This document shows positions 14,978 through 21,657 of a stretch of 27,393 bases of DNA, piece by piece (position 1 is the first letter of the stretch; each line of letters starts with the position of its first letter). Source of the stretch: DASXTW01 sp046726275 (GTDB lineage: Bacteria; Actinomycetota; UBA4738); NCBI GenBank assembly GCA_046726275.1, contig JBKPAF010000080.1, forward strand, positions 1-27,393, read 5' to 3'. Both the position numbers and the translations under genes were made by a program. The notes beneath the pieces were generated by a model. The model made no database searches, was not told the origin of the DNA, and was given only the letters and a program-made list of their open reading frames with translations.

Positions 14978-15556
14978 GTGCCGGAGCATGGACAGCAGAT
15001 CGTCCTGGTTCGTCACGGGGAGACCGAATGGAGCGCCACAGGCCGGCATACCAGCCGCACCGACATCCCCCTCTCCGACCGGGGAGGACGCCAGGCCGAA
15101 GCGCTCGGGCGGTGCTTGATGGAGTGGCGGTTCGCCCGCGTTCTGACCAGCCCACTCCGCCGAGCCTCGGAGACGTGCCGGCTGGCCGGCCTGGGTGACG
15201 TCGTGGAGGTGCGACCGGACCTCATGGAATGGGACTACGGCGAGTACGAGGGCCGGACCACGCCGGAGATTCGGGTACAGCGACCCGGTTGGACGTTGTG
15301 GTCGGATGGGGCACCCGGAGGTGAACGAGCCGAGGAGGTAGGCATAAGGGCCGACCGGATCCTGGCCGAGGCGCGGGCGAGCGGCGGCGACGTGGCCCTG
15401 TTCTCTCATGGTCACTTCCTCCGGGTCGCGGCGGCCCGGTGGGTCGGACTTCCACCCGAGGCCGGGCGGCGCTTGGCGCTCGGCACGGCGACGATCAGCG
15501 TGTTGGGCTACGAGCGCGAGACCCCAGTGATCGCGCGGTGGAACCAGCCCTGCTAG
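14978..15556 (+). CDS. Histidine phosphatase family protein, SHB17-like sugar bisphosphatase candidate
   Basis: The 192-residue protein has the RHG phosphatase core: LVRHGETEWS with His13 as phospho-acceptor, TSPLRRASET, the acid-donor region LMEWDYGEYEG (82-92) and FSHGHFLR with His144. The combination of TEWS, TDIPLS, EWDYGEYEG, WSDGAPGGE and SHGHFLR recalls, from memory, yeast SHB17 (sedoheptulose-1,7-bisphosphatase) more than phosphoglycerate mutases. With transketolase, zwf and gnd nearby, a sugar-bisphosphatase role is plausible but unproven. The GTG start at 14978 has GAGGTGAG at 14968-14975. Confidence 0.85.
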   Translation: MPEHGQQIVLVRHGETEWSATGRHTSRTDIPLSDRGGRQAEALGRCLMEWRFARVLTSPLRRASETCRLAGLGDVVEVRPDLMEWDYGEYEGRTTPEIRVQRPGWTLWSDGAPGGERAEEVGIRADRILAEARASGGDVALFSHGHFLRVAAARWVGLPPEAGRRLALGTATISVLGYERETPVIARWNQPC

Positions 15557-15641
15557 CGCGTTTCGCTCGTCCCCCATTCGATTCCCTTCTACGGGGGTGT
15601 AGCCTCGTCGGATCGGAACCCGATTCGAGGGGTGACGGCGA

Positions 15642-17033
15642 GTGGAGCGACTGGGCCCTCAGGACGCCTCGTTCCTGTACCTGGAAAAGCCGGCCGTCCA
15701 CCAGCACGTCGGTGGGGTGGCCATCCTCGACCCGGCCACGGCGCCTGGCGGCAGGCTGACGTATCCGGACCTGGTACGGGTCATCTCCTCCCGGCTGCAT
15801 CTCGCTCCTCGGTTCCGTCAGCGGGTTCTCTTCCCACCGATCGCCGCGGCCCGTCCTGTCTGGGTGGACGACGTCAATTTCGATATCGCCTTTCACATGC
15901 GACGGGCGGCCCTCCCCTCACCGGGGGGACATCGGGAGCTGGTCGATCACATCCAGCGGGTGATCTCGCGGCCGCTCGACCGCAGCAAGCCGCTGTGGGA
16001 GCTATACCTGATCGACGGCATGGAGCACGGCCTGGCGGCCATCCTGACCAAGGTGCATCACTCCATGGTGGATGGCCTCGCCGCCATCGACCTGGCCTCC
16101 GCCGTGTACGACTTCGCCCCGGAGCCACAGATCCTGGACCCGCCTCCATGGGAGCCCGAGCCTGAGCCCACCCGCGTGGACCTCCTCCTCGACGCGATCA
16201 CGGAGGGGATAGCGCATCCGACCCGAGGGCTCGCCGACCTGATGCAGCGCGCGCTGCAGACGCCCGCCCGGGTGGCCCGGCAGGCCGGCGACATCCTGGG
16301 CGGCCTCATGGACATCGTGGGGGCCGGGGTGGTCGCTCCGCGCAGCCCCTTCAACCGGCGGGTCGGTCCGAATCGCCGGTTCGCGATGATGGAGGCCCCG
16401 GTCCAAACGTTCAAGGACATCAAGCGGGCCCTGGGGGCAACGGTCAACGACGTCGTGCTGGCCACGGTCGCGGGAGGCCTCTACCGATTCCTCCGCCACC
16501 GCGACGAGCCGACCCGGGATCGGTTCCTCCGGGCCATGGTCCCGGTTTCGGTCAGGAGCAAGGACGAGCGCTCGGCGATGGGCAACCGCGTCTCCTCGAT
16601 CTTCGTCGACCTGCCGGTCGGGAGGATGGGAGGGAAGCGACGACTCGCCATGATCCGCGAGCGCACGAAGCATCTGAAGGAGTCGAACGCCACGGTGGGG
16701 GCCGAGTTCCTGATGAGCATCGGTTCGTGGGCTCCTCCGACGATCCATGCGATGGCGGCGCGGCTGGCCGCTCGGGGACGGGTGTTCAACCTGGTCGTGT
16801 CCAACGTTCCCGGCCCGCAGATCCCCATGTACATCGCGGGGGCCAAGCTCCTGGCCCAGTATCCGATCATGCCGATCGCCGAGACGATGGGGCTCTCCAT
16901 CGCCGCGACGAGCCTGGCGGGAACCATGGCGTTCGGGCTCACGGCCGACTGGGACACGCTGCCCGACATCGAATTCCTGGCCGGGGCCATGGAGGAATCG
17001 CTGGGCGAGCTGCGCAAGGCGGCCGGGAAATAG
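15642..17033 (+). CDS. WS/DGAT acyltransferase (wax ester synthase / diacylglycerol acyltransferase)
   Basis: The 463-residue enzyme would esterify acyl-CoA to diacylglycerol or a fatty alcohol, making storage triacylglycerol or wax. The active-site motif HHxxxDG is present as HHSMVDG at 139-145. PLWE lies at 117-120, TVNDVVLATVAGGLYRFL in the middle, and SNVPGPQIPMYIAGAK near the C terminus; all are family hallmarks and the length is normal. The GTG start is supported by GAGGGG at 15627-15632. A TAGCCT -10-like box lies at 15600-15605. It is convergent with the next gene, with two bases between stop codons. Confidence 0.94.
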   Translation: MERLGPQDASFLYLEKPAVHQHVGGVAILDPATAPGGRLTYPDLVRVISSRLHLAPRFRQRVLFPPIAAARPVWVDDVNFDIAFHMRRAALPSPGGHRELVDHIQRVISRPLDRSKPLWELYLIDGMEHGLAAILTKVHHSMVDGLAAIDLASAVYDFAPEPQILDPPPWEPEPEPTRVDLLLDAITEGIAHPTRGLADLMQRALQTPARVARQAGDILGGLMDIVGAGVVAPRSPFNRRVGPNRRFAMMEAPVQTFKDIKRALGATVNDVVLATVAGGLYRFLRHRDEPTRDRFLRAMVPVSVRSKDERSAMGNRVSSIFVDLPVGRMGGKRRLAMIRERTKHLKESNATVGAEFLMSIGSWAPPTIHAMAARLAARGRVFNLVVSNVPGPQIPMYIAGAKLLAQYPIMPIAETMGLSIAATSLAGTMAFGLTADWDTLPDIEFLAGAMEESLGELRKAAGK

Positions 17034-17035
17034 GT

Positions 17036-17968
17036 TCAGCCGGTCCCGGCGCGTTCCTTTTGGCTCGGGTCATCAAGCCAGCGCTCCACTTCCGACAGCC
17101 ATCGTTCGGGCGCTTCCATCTGCGGGATATGGCCGAGATCCTCGAACACGACGAGTCTCCAGTTGGGATGGACCTCCACCGCCTCGCCAGCGGTGGCCAC
17201 CGGGACCAGTCGGTCCCGACGGCCGTGGATCACCAGAGCGGGAGCGGCGATGCTCCGCACGAGGGTTCGGTAGCGGCCCGGGGTGACCTGGGCCCGGAAG
17301 ATCGACCGCGCCGCCGCCAGGAATGCCCTCGTGGCGTAGTCGAACTCCTGGCGAGCCTCGGTCTGCTCGATCATGGCCTCCACGAGCGCGGGGTCGATGG
17401 TGGCCGGATCTGCCGCCGTGACCCGGAGCGTCTCGCGCACGAGGCCCTCGGCGCCGAGACGCCGGCTTCGCATCCGGGCGAACCATTCACCGACGCGCCC
17501 CGCGCTGTACAGCGCGAATAGCGACGCCACCCGAGGGTCGAACTGTCCCCGGACGGTTCTGGTACGGGGGAAGGCCGCGTCGACGAGCACCAGGGATTCC
17601 ACGCTCTCCGGCCTCTGCGCCGCCTGGATCATCGACACCATCCCGCCCATGGAGTTGCCAATCAGGACGACGGCGCGGAGGCCGAGTGCTCGGAGGAACC
17701 CGTCGAGCACCTTGAAGTTGGATCCCACGCCCGCTCCCCGCTCGCCGAGCGGGGTGAGGCCAAATCCCGCGAGGTCGAGGGCGAAGACAGGTCCGCGCTG
17801 GGCAAGCCCTGGGGCCACGAGCGCCCAATTCAGCAGCGAGCCCCCCAGTCCGTGCACGCAGACAAAGGTGGGGCCTCCCGTTGGACCATCCCACAGGCGG
17901 TAGTGAACCGGACCGTTCACGTCGATCCACCGGCTCTCCGGCAGCGCGAGTCGGGCGAGGGCATCCAT
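17036..17968 (-). CDS. Alpha/beta hydrolase with intact catalytic triad
   Basis: The 310-residue protein has all alpha/beta hydrolase landmarks: CVHGLGGS (38-44), DLAGFGLT, nucleophile elbow GNSMGG with Ser106, acid Asp252 in GRRDRLVP, and His280 in LGHIPQME. It is a soluble esterase, lipase or C-C hydrolase-like enzyme of unknown substrate. Facing the WS/DGAT gene, a role in lipid turnover is possible but only by context. The ATG at 17968 is nine bases after a minus-strand TAGCCT (17983-17978), consistent with a very short or absent leader. It is divergent from the Clp-N protein gene across 34 bases. Confidence 0.9.
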   Translation of the reverse strand: MDALARLALPESRWIDVNGPVHYRLWDGPTGGPTFVCVHGLGGSLLNWALVAPGLAQRGPVFALDLAGFGLTPLGERGAGVGSNFKVLDGFLRALGLRAVVLIGNSMGGMVSMIQAAQRPESVESLVLVDAAFPRTRTVRGQFDPRVASLFALYSAGRVGEWFARMRSRRLGAEGLVRETLRVTAADPATIDPALVEAMIEQTEARQEFDYATRAFLAAARSIFRAQVTPGRYRTLVRSIAAPALVIHGRRDRLVPVATAGEAVEVHPNWRLVVFEDLGHIPQMEAPERWLSEVERWLDDPSQKERAGTG

Positions 17969-17976
17969 CAGGTGGA

Positions 17977-17983
17977 TAGGCTA
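17977..17983. promoter_or_regulatory. Symmetric divergent -10 element (TAGGCTA)
   Basis: TAGGCTA reads as TAGGCT on the plus strand (17977-17982) and TAGCCT on the minus strand (17983-17978). Each hexamer is correctly placed for the gene on its side. The minus one is nine bases before ATG 17968. The plus one would start a transcript just before the GGAGGGAG at 17990-17997 that serves TTG 18003. Confidence 0.5.
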
Positions 17984-18002
17984 GCGTTCGGAGGGAGCGC
18001 CC

Positions 18003-18713
18003 TTGTTCGAGCGGTTCACCGACCAAGCCCGACGAGCCGTGGTTCTGGCCCAGGAAGAGGCCAGGATGTTGAACCACGACTACATCGGGACGGAACACAT
18101 CCTCCTCGGACTTATCCATGATGGGGAAGGCGTGGCCACATCCGCGATCGAGTCGCTGGGGATCTCCCTGACCGCCGTCCGATCCGAGGTGGAGGAGATC
18201 GTCGGCCGTGGAATCAAGCCGCCGCGGGGACACATCCCCTTCACCCCTCGGGCCAAGAAAGTCCTCGAGTTGTCGCTTCGTGAGGCCCTCCAGCTGGGGC
18301 ACGGGTACATCGGCGCCGAGCACATCCTCCTCGGGCTCGTGCGCGAGGGCGAAGGAGTCGCCGCCCAGGTGCTCAAGAAGTTCGGGGCAGACCTCGGCGT
18401 GCTCCGTGAGCTCGTGGTCGCTGGAATCGGCGGGGAGGAGCTGGAGCCCTCACGGGGCAGACGGTTCCCCGAACCTTTGAGCGAGTCGGCCTATGCGCTC
18501 CTCGTGCTGGCGGACGTGTCGGCTCGAGACCTCGGCCGTCACGAGATCGAGCCCACCGACATCCTGTTGGCCCTCATCGCTTCGGACGATCCCGAGGTGA
18601 AGGAGCTGATGGGCTCGTGGGGGATCGATCTCGCTGCGGTCAGACGCCGGATCGAGGAACTGGCGGCAGATGAAGAGGGTCCGACCGAGGCGACCGACCC
18701 GAGCGCTCCCTAG
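18003..18713 (+). CDS. Clp-N repeat protein without AAA+ ATPase domains (ClpC-N-like adaptor)
   Basis: The 236-residue protein has Clp N-domain repeats only. Repeat 1 (about 2-67) has FTDQARRAVVLAQEEA and YIGTEHILLGL. Repeat 2 (about 78-142) has FTPRAKKVLELSLREA and YIGAEHILLGL. A third, diverged repeat (about 158-222) has SAYALLVLADVSA and EIEPTDILLALI. A normal ClpC/ClpA N-domain has two repeats, followed by Walker A and B motifs that are absent here. Such stand-alone proteins (ClpS/ClpX-like or Rv-type ClpC2-like) are thought to modulate ClpCP or sequester ligands; here that is inference. The TTG start has an excellent GGAGGGAG at 17990-17997, five bases away. Confidence 0.85.
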   Translation: MFERFTDQARRAVVLAQEEARMLNHDYIGTEHILLGLIHDGEGVATSAIESLGISLTAVRSEVEEIVGRGIKPPRGHIPFTPRAKKVLELSLREALQLGHGYIGAEHILLGLVREGEGVAAQVLKKFGADLGVLRELVVAGIGGEELEPSRGRRFPEPLSESAYALLVLADVSARDLGRHEIEPTDILLALIASDDPEVKELMGSWGIDLAAVRRRIEELAADEEGPTEATDPSAP

Positions 18714-18718
18714 CGCCT

Positions 18719-20422
18719 TCACATCACGTTCAGGCCGCCCAGATTCTTCATCAGGTCGCTCATCACGTCGGGATCGGTGACGCAGTCGACCAGGGCCGGG
18801 GCGCCCTGCTCGGTCGACTTGAGCGCGCGTTCCAGCGCCGGTCGCAGCTCGTCCTGGGTCGTGACCCGCTCGCCGTGGCCCCCGACCGCCTCGGCCAGGA
18901 GGTCGTAGCGCATGTGGGACAATACGGCGCCCTGGTCGGCATCCTCGCCGTAGAACATGCGCTGCTCGTGGCGAACGTCTCCCCATCCGCCGTTGTTGAC
19001 CACGACCACGACCACCGGGAGCCTGTGGCGAGCAGCCGTGTCGAGCTCGATCGCGGATAGGCCAAAGGCCCCATCGCCGGTGAAACAGAACACAGGTTCG
19101 TCGGACCGGGCGGCACTCGCGGCGATGGCGAATGGGAGCCCGATCCCCAGCGTTCCCATGGCCGAGCCGATGAAGAGGTTCGTACCCGGTCGATGAGCCT
19201 TGGAGAACGCGATGCCCCACAGCACGCTGTCCCCGCCATCCGATACGAAGGTTCCCGCGCCCTGCTCCTCCGCGAACCGTGCCACCTCTCTGGCCAGCCA
19301 GCCGGGGTGGAGACCTCGAGCCGGGCGTTCGCACTGCTCGTCCCAGCTCTGCCAGCTGATCCGGACTCCCTGCCGCGCCTGGTCGACCCACTCCGCGAAA
19401 CGGTCGGGGGGTCCTGTCCATTCCGCGGCCATGGCCTCGAGGGTGGTTAGGACGTCGCCGGAGAGGCTCACCTCAGGCTTCCGGAGCCCACCGAGATGCT
19501 CGGGACGGATGTCCACCTGGATGACCTTCTGCCCCGGCGGAAAGAGCGGAGGCCCGCCATAGACGAGGTTCGCGTTGAACCTGGATCCCAGCACGAGCGC
19601 CACGTCCGCCGAGGCCAGGGCGATCCCCCCGTGGACCAGCCCCCCCAGGCACCGGGGGTGGTCGTCGTCGACCAGCCCCCGAGCGGCGCTGGTCGTGGTC
19701 AGGGGGATCCCCGTGCGGTCGATGAAGCCGAGCAGCGCGTCCCCCGTCCCGGAGAAGAACGCGCCGGAGCCAGCCACCACGACCGGCCTCTCCGCGGCGG
19801 CCAACATTTGGACCGCCCGGGTGGTGTCTCCGGAGAAGGGCATAGAACGGATCGCATCCGACTCATGGCCCACCGGCCAGGGCAGCTCGGGCGGCGTCGC
19901 CGAGTCGCCGAACACGTCCTGGGGGATCTCCAGGTAAGCCACTCCCGGTGCGCCCGACCGAGCCTGATGCACGGCCTCGCCGACGTACTCGGGGATGCGG
20001 GCCGGGTCGAGGCACTCCGCCCGCCATTTGGTCACTGGCCCGACCACCGTGAGGTGGTCCAGGTCTTGAACCGCTCCCCGGTGTCGTTGCCTCAGGCCCG
20101 TTCGCCCGCTGATGACCACCACCGGGACGCCCGCGGCGTTCGACTCGGCCAGTCCCGCGAACGCGTTGGCGATTCCCGGTCCGGCCGTCACTGCCGCGAC
20201 GGCCGGACGCCCTGTGGCCAGGGCCCACCCCTCGGCCATGAACACGGCGTTCTCCTCGTGCCGTGTGTCGATGAGCGTGAGCCGCTCGACTCGCGCACCC
20301 TCGAAGAGCGGAAGGACATGGCCCCCCGGCAGGGCGAACACCGTTTCGACTCCGGCTTCCTTCAGGGCCCGGGCGGCCAGGATCCCGCCGTGGTGTGCGG
20401 ACGATGATGCCGTCGAGCCCAT
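18719..20422 (-). CDS. Thiamine-pyrophosphate enzyme, acetolactate synthase large-subunit-like
   Basis: The 567-residue protein has the three-domain TPP decarboxylase/synthase architecture. The PYR domain has FALPGGHVLPLF, catalytic Glu56 in DTRHEEN and TAGPGIANAFAG. The central domain has RPVVVAGSGAFF. The PP domain has the TPP/Mg motif starting GDGAFG at 449 and ending with Asn476-Asn477. GGWGDVRHEQRMFYG follows. This family includes acetolactate synthase, oxalyl-CoA decarboxylase, 2-hydroxyacyl-CoA lyase and benzoylformate decarboxylase. No ilvN regulatory subunit gene is adjacent, so housekeeping acetolactate synthase is unlikely. The ATG at 20422 follows a minus-strand TATACT by nine bases. 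It is divergent from an alcohol dehydrogenase. Confidence 0.88.
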   Translation of the reverse strand: MGSTASSSAHHGGILAARALKEAGVETVFALPGGHVLPLFEGARVERLTLIDTRHEENAVFMAEGWALATGRPAVAAVTAGPGIANAFAGLAESNAAGVPVVVISGRTGLRQRHRGAVQDLDHLTVVGPVTKWRAECLDPARIPEYVGEAVHQARSGAPGVAYLEIPQDVFGDSATPPELPWPVGHESDAIRSMPFSGDTTRAVQMLAAAERPVVVAGSGAFFSGTGDALLGFIDRTGIPLTTTSAARGLVDDDHPRCLGGLVHGGIALASADVALVLGSRFNANLVYGGPPLFPPGQKVIQVDIRPEHLGGLRKPEVSLSGDVLTTLEAMAAEWTGPPDRFAEWVDQARQGVRISWQSWDEQCERPARGLHPGWLAREVARFAEEQGAGTFVSDGGDSVLWGIAFSKAHRPGTNLFIGSAMGTLGIGLPFAIAASAARSDEPVFCFTGDGAFGLSAIELDTAARHRLPVVVVVVNNGGWGDVRHEQRMFYGEDADQGAVLSHMRYDLLAEAVGGHGERVTTQDELRPALERALKSTEQGAPALVDCVTDPDVMSDLMKNLGGLNVM

Positions 20423-20431
20423 CCCGCCGGA

Positions 20432-20462
20432 AGTATAGGTTGGGCGTTGGGAGGGCTATGCT
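20432..20462. promoter_or_regulatory. Divergent promoters of the TPP enzyme and alcohol dehydrogenase
   Basis: Minus-strand TATACT (20437-20432) is nine bases before ATG 20422. Plus-strand TATGCT (20457-20462) is ten bases before ATG 20473. Neither gene has a usable Shine-Dalgarno ahead of the preferred start. Both mRNAs would be leaderless or nearly so, from a 50-bp shared intergenic region. Confidence 0.5.
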
Positions 20463-20472
20463 CGGCTCCCAC

Positions 20473-21462
20473 ATGCGAGCAGCGTTCTTCGAGGCGGCCC
20501 AGACCATCACGGTGCGAGAGGTCCCGATCCCCGAGCCCGCGCCCGGGGACGTCCGCCTCAAGGTCAGGTACTGCGGGATCTGCGGCTCGGATCTCACGGT
20601 GTACAAGACCGGCGCCCTGGCCGGCCCGAACGTGGTCCTTGGCCACGAGATCAGCGCGACCGTCGACCTGGATCCGGATGGTCGGTGGCCTCTGGGGGCG
20701 CGGGTTGCTCCCTTCCCCTCGCGCGGATGTGGCAAGTGCCTGTGGTGTCGGGACGGACACCCGCGGTACTGCCTCCAGCCTCCCTTCGAGCGGTGGGGAG
20801 GCTATGCCGAATACACCGTCTATCCCTCCGAGAACCTGATCCCGATCGCCGACGACCTCGACGACCGCTCAGCAGCCGCGGCGGAGCCGTTCGGGGTGGC
20901 GCTCAGGGCCGTGGGTATGGCCACACCTCAGCCGGGGGACTTCGCGTACGTGAGCGGGCTCGGACCGATCGGGCTCTTCGCCGTCGCCGGACTGGTGGCG
21001 GAGGGATGTCGCGTGGTGGGCGCGGATCCCCGACCCGAGCGCCGCAACCTGGGCTCGGCGCTCGGGTGCGAGGAGACCCTGGACCCCACCGCCGAGGACC
21101 CCGTTTCCAGGACGCTCGCCGTCGATCCCCACGGGCCCCGGATCACGTTCGAATGCTCCGGGGCGCCGGAGTCTCTCCAGCAGGTTTTCGACGTCTGCGG
21201 ATACCAGGGCGTGGTCGGCGTCCTGGGCGTCCCGATGGCGCCGATCCTGCTGCTGCGGATGTTCGTCAAGGAACAGCGGGCGTTCTCGCTGTCGGGCCCC
21301 TCCCGGCCTTCCATGAAGCGGGCGCTCGAGCTTCTTGGTGAGCGACCCGAGATCGCCACCGTGATCACGGGGGCGGTCCCGCTCGAGGAGACGGACCAGG
21401 CGTTTCGCCGATTGGTTGCGGGAGACGGCGGCGTCAAGGTCCTGGTAGCGCCGGGATCCTGA
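20473..21462 (+). CDS. Zinc-dependent medium-chain alcohol dehydrogenase
   Basis: The 329-residue protein is a zinc MDR enzyme. The catalytic zinc site is seen as YCGICGSD (Cys37), GHE (His58, Glu59) and AAEPFG (Glu138). The structural zinc lobe is CGKCLWCRDGHPRYC, with Cys86, 89, 92 and 100. The NAD(P)-binding motif SGLGPIG lies at 161-167. It oxidises an alcohol or reduces an aldehyde/ketone; sorbitol- or butanediol-dehydrogenase-like members share this layout. An in-frame ATG at 20458 adds five residues and overlaps the TATGCT box, so ATG 20473 is preferred. It is divergent from a TPP decarboxylase-like gene, which may supply its substrate. Confidence 0.9.
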   Translation: MRAAFFEAAQTITVREVPIPEPAPGDVRLKVRYCGICGSDLTVYKTGALAGPNVVLGHEISATVDLDPDGRWPLGARVAPFPSRGCGKCLWCRDGHPRYCLQPPFERWGGYAEYTVYPSENLIPIADDLDDRSAAAAEPFGVALRAVGMATPQPGDFAYVSGLGPIGLFAVAGLVAEGCRVVGADPRPERRNLGSALGCEETLDPTAEDPVSRTLAVDPHGPRITFECSGAPESLQQVFDVCGYQGVVGVLGVPMAPILLLRMFVKEQRAFSLSGPSRPSMKRALELLGERPEIATVITGAVPLEETDQAFRRLVAGDGGVKVLVAPGS

Positions 21463-21511
21463 ACCTGGACGTGTTCGGACGCCCGGCCGGGGAATAAGCT
21501 GGGGCGGGATT

Positions 21512-21537
21512 GGAACAATTGCGCCCCGAATGGCGTT
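21512..21537 (+). promoter_or_regulatory. ECF-sigma-type promoter, GGAAC-N17-CGTT, upstream of the sigma factor gene
   Basis: GGAAC at 21512-21516 and CGTT at 21534-21537 are separated by exactly 17 bases. This matches the consensus of actinobacterial stress ECF sigma factors (SigE/SigH/SigR group, GGAAC/T with GTT 18-19 bases downstream). Transcription would start near 21544, giving a leader of about 110 bases. In mycobacteria sigB and in streptomycetes hrdD are known targets of such factors, so the context fits. Part of the element also lies within a GGGGCG...CGCCCC inverted repeat (21501-21527). Confidence 0.6.
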
Positions 21538-21543
21538 TTGATG

Positions 21544-21613
21544 GAATCGGGGAAATCCCGATTCTCCGCACGATGCGTGCGGGGCATTGTCGTGCGCGGG
21601 AACTCCGCGTTTT
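21544..21613 (+). ncRNA. Structured 5' leader with three consecutive hairpins, last one terminator-like
   Basis: Hairpin 1 is GAATCGGG/CCCGATTC (21544-21551 with 21557-21564), 8 bp and a 5-base loop. Hairpin 2 is CCGCAC/GTGCGG (21566-21571 with 21577-21582). Hairpin 3 is CGCGG/CCGCG (21595-21599 with 21605-21609), followed by TTTTCAGTTTTC. They begin where a transcript from the ECF-type promoter would start and end about 45 bases before the sigma gene ATG. The structure could be an attenuator, a small RNA, or simply the terminator of the alcohol dehydrogenase mRNA read through from upstream. Confidence 0.45.
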
Positions 21614-21635
21614 CAGTTTTCATAACCGAGCAAGC

Positions 21636-21641
21636 TACCCT
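21636..21641 (+). promoter_or_regulatory. -10-like element (TACCCT) close to the sigma factor gene
   Basis: TACCCT lies 16 bases before the ATG at 21658. It could be a second, housekeeping-type promoter downstream of the hairpins, giving a very short leader. The -35 region (T-rich, around 21610-21620) is a poor match. Confidence 0.35.
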
Positions 21642-21657
21642 GTAGCTAGAGAGAGCC

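Noticed and set aside
21501..21527. GGGGCG/CGCCCC hairpin upstream of the sigma gene as part of the leader RNA
   Set aside because: It overlaps the -35 of the ECF-type promoter and so lies upstream of the expected transcript start; kept only as a possible operator.
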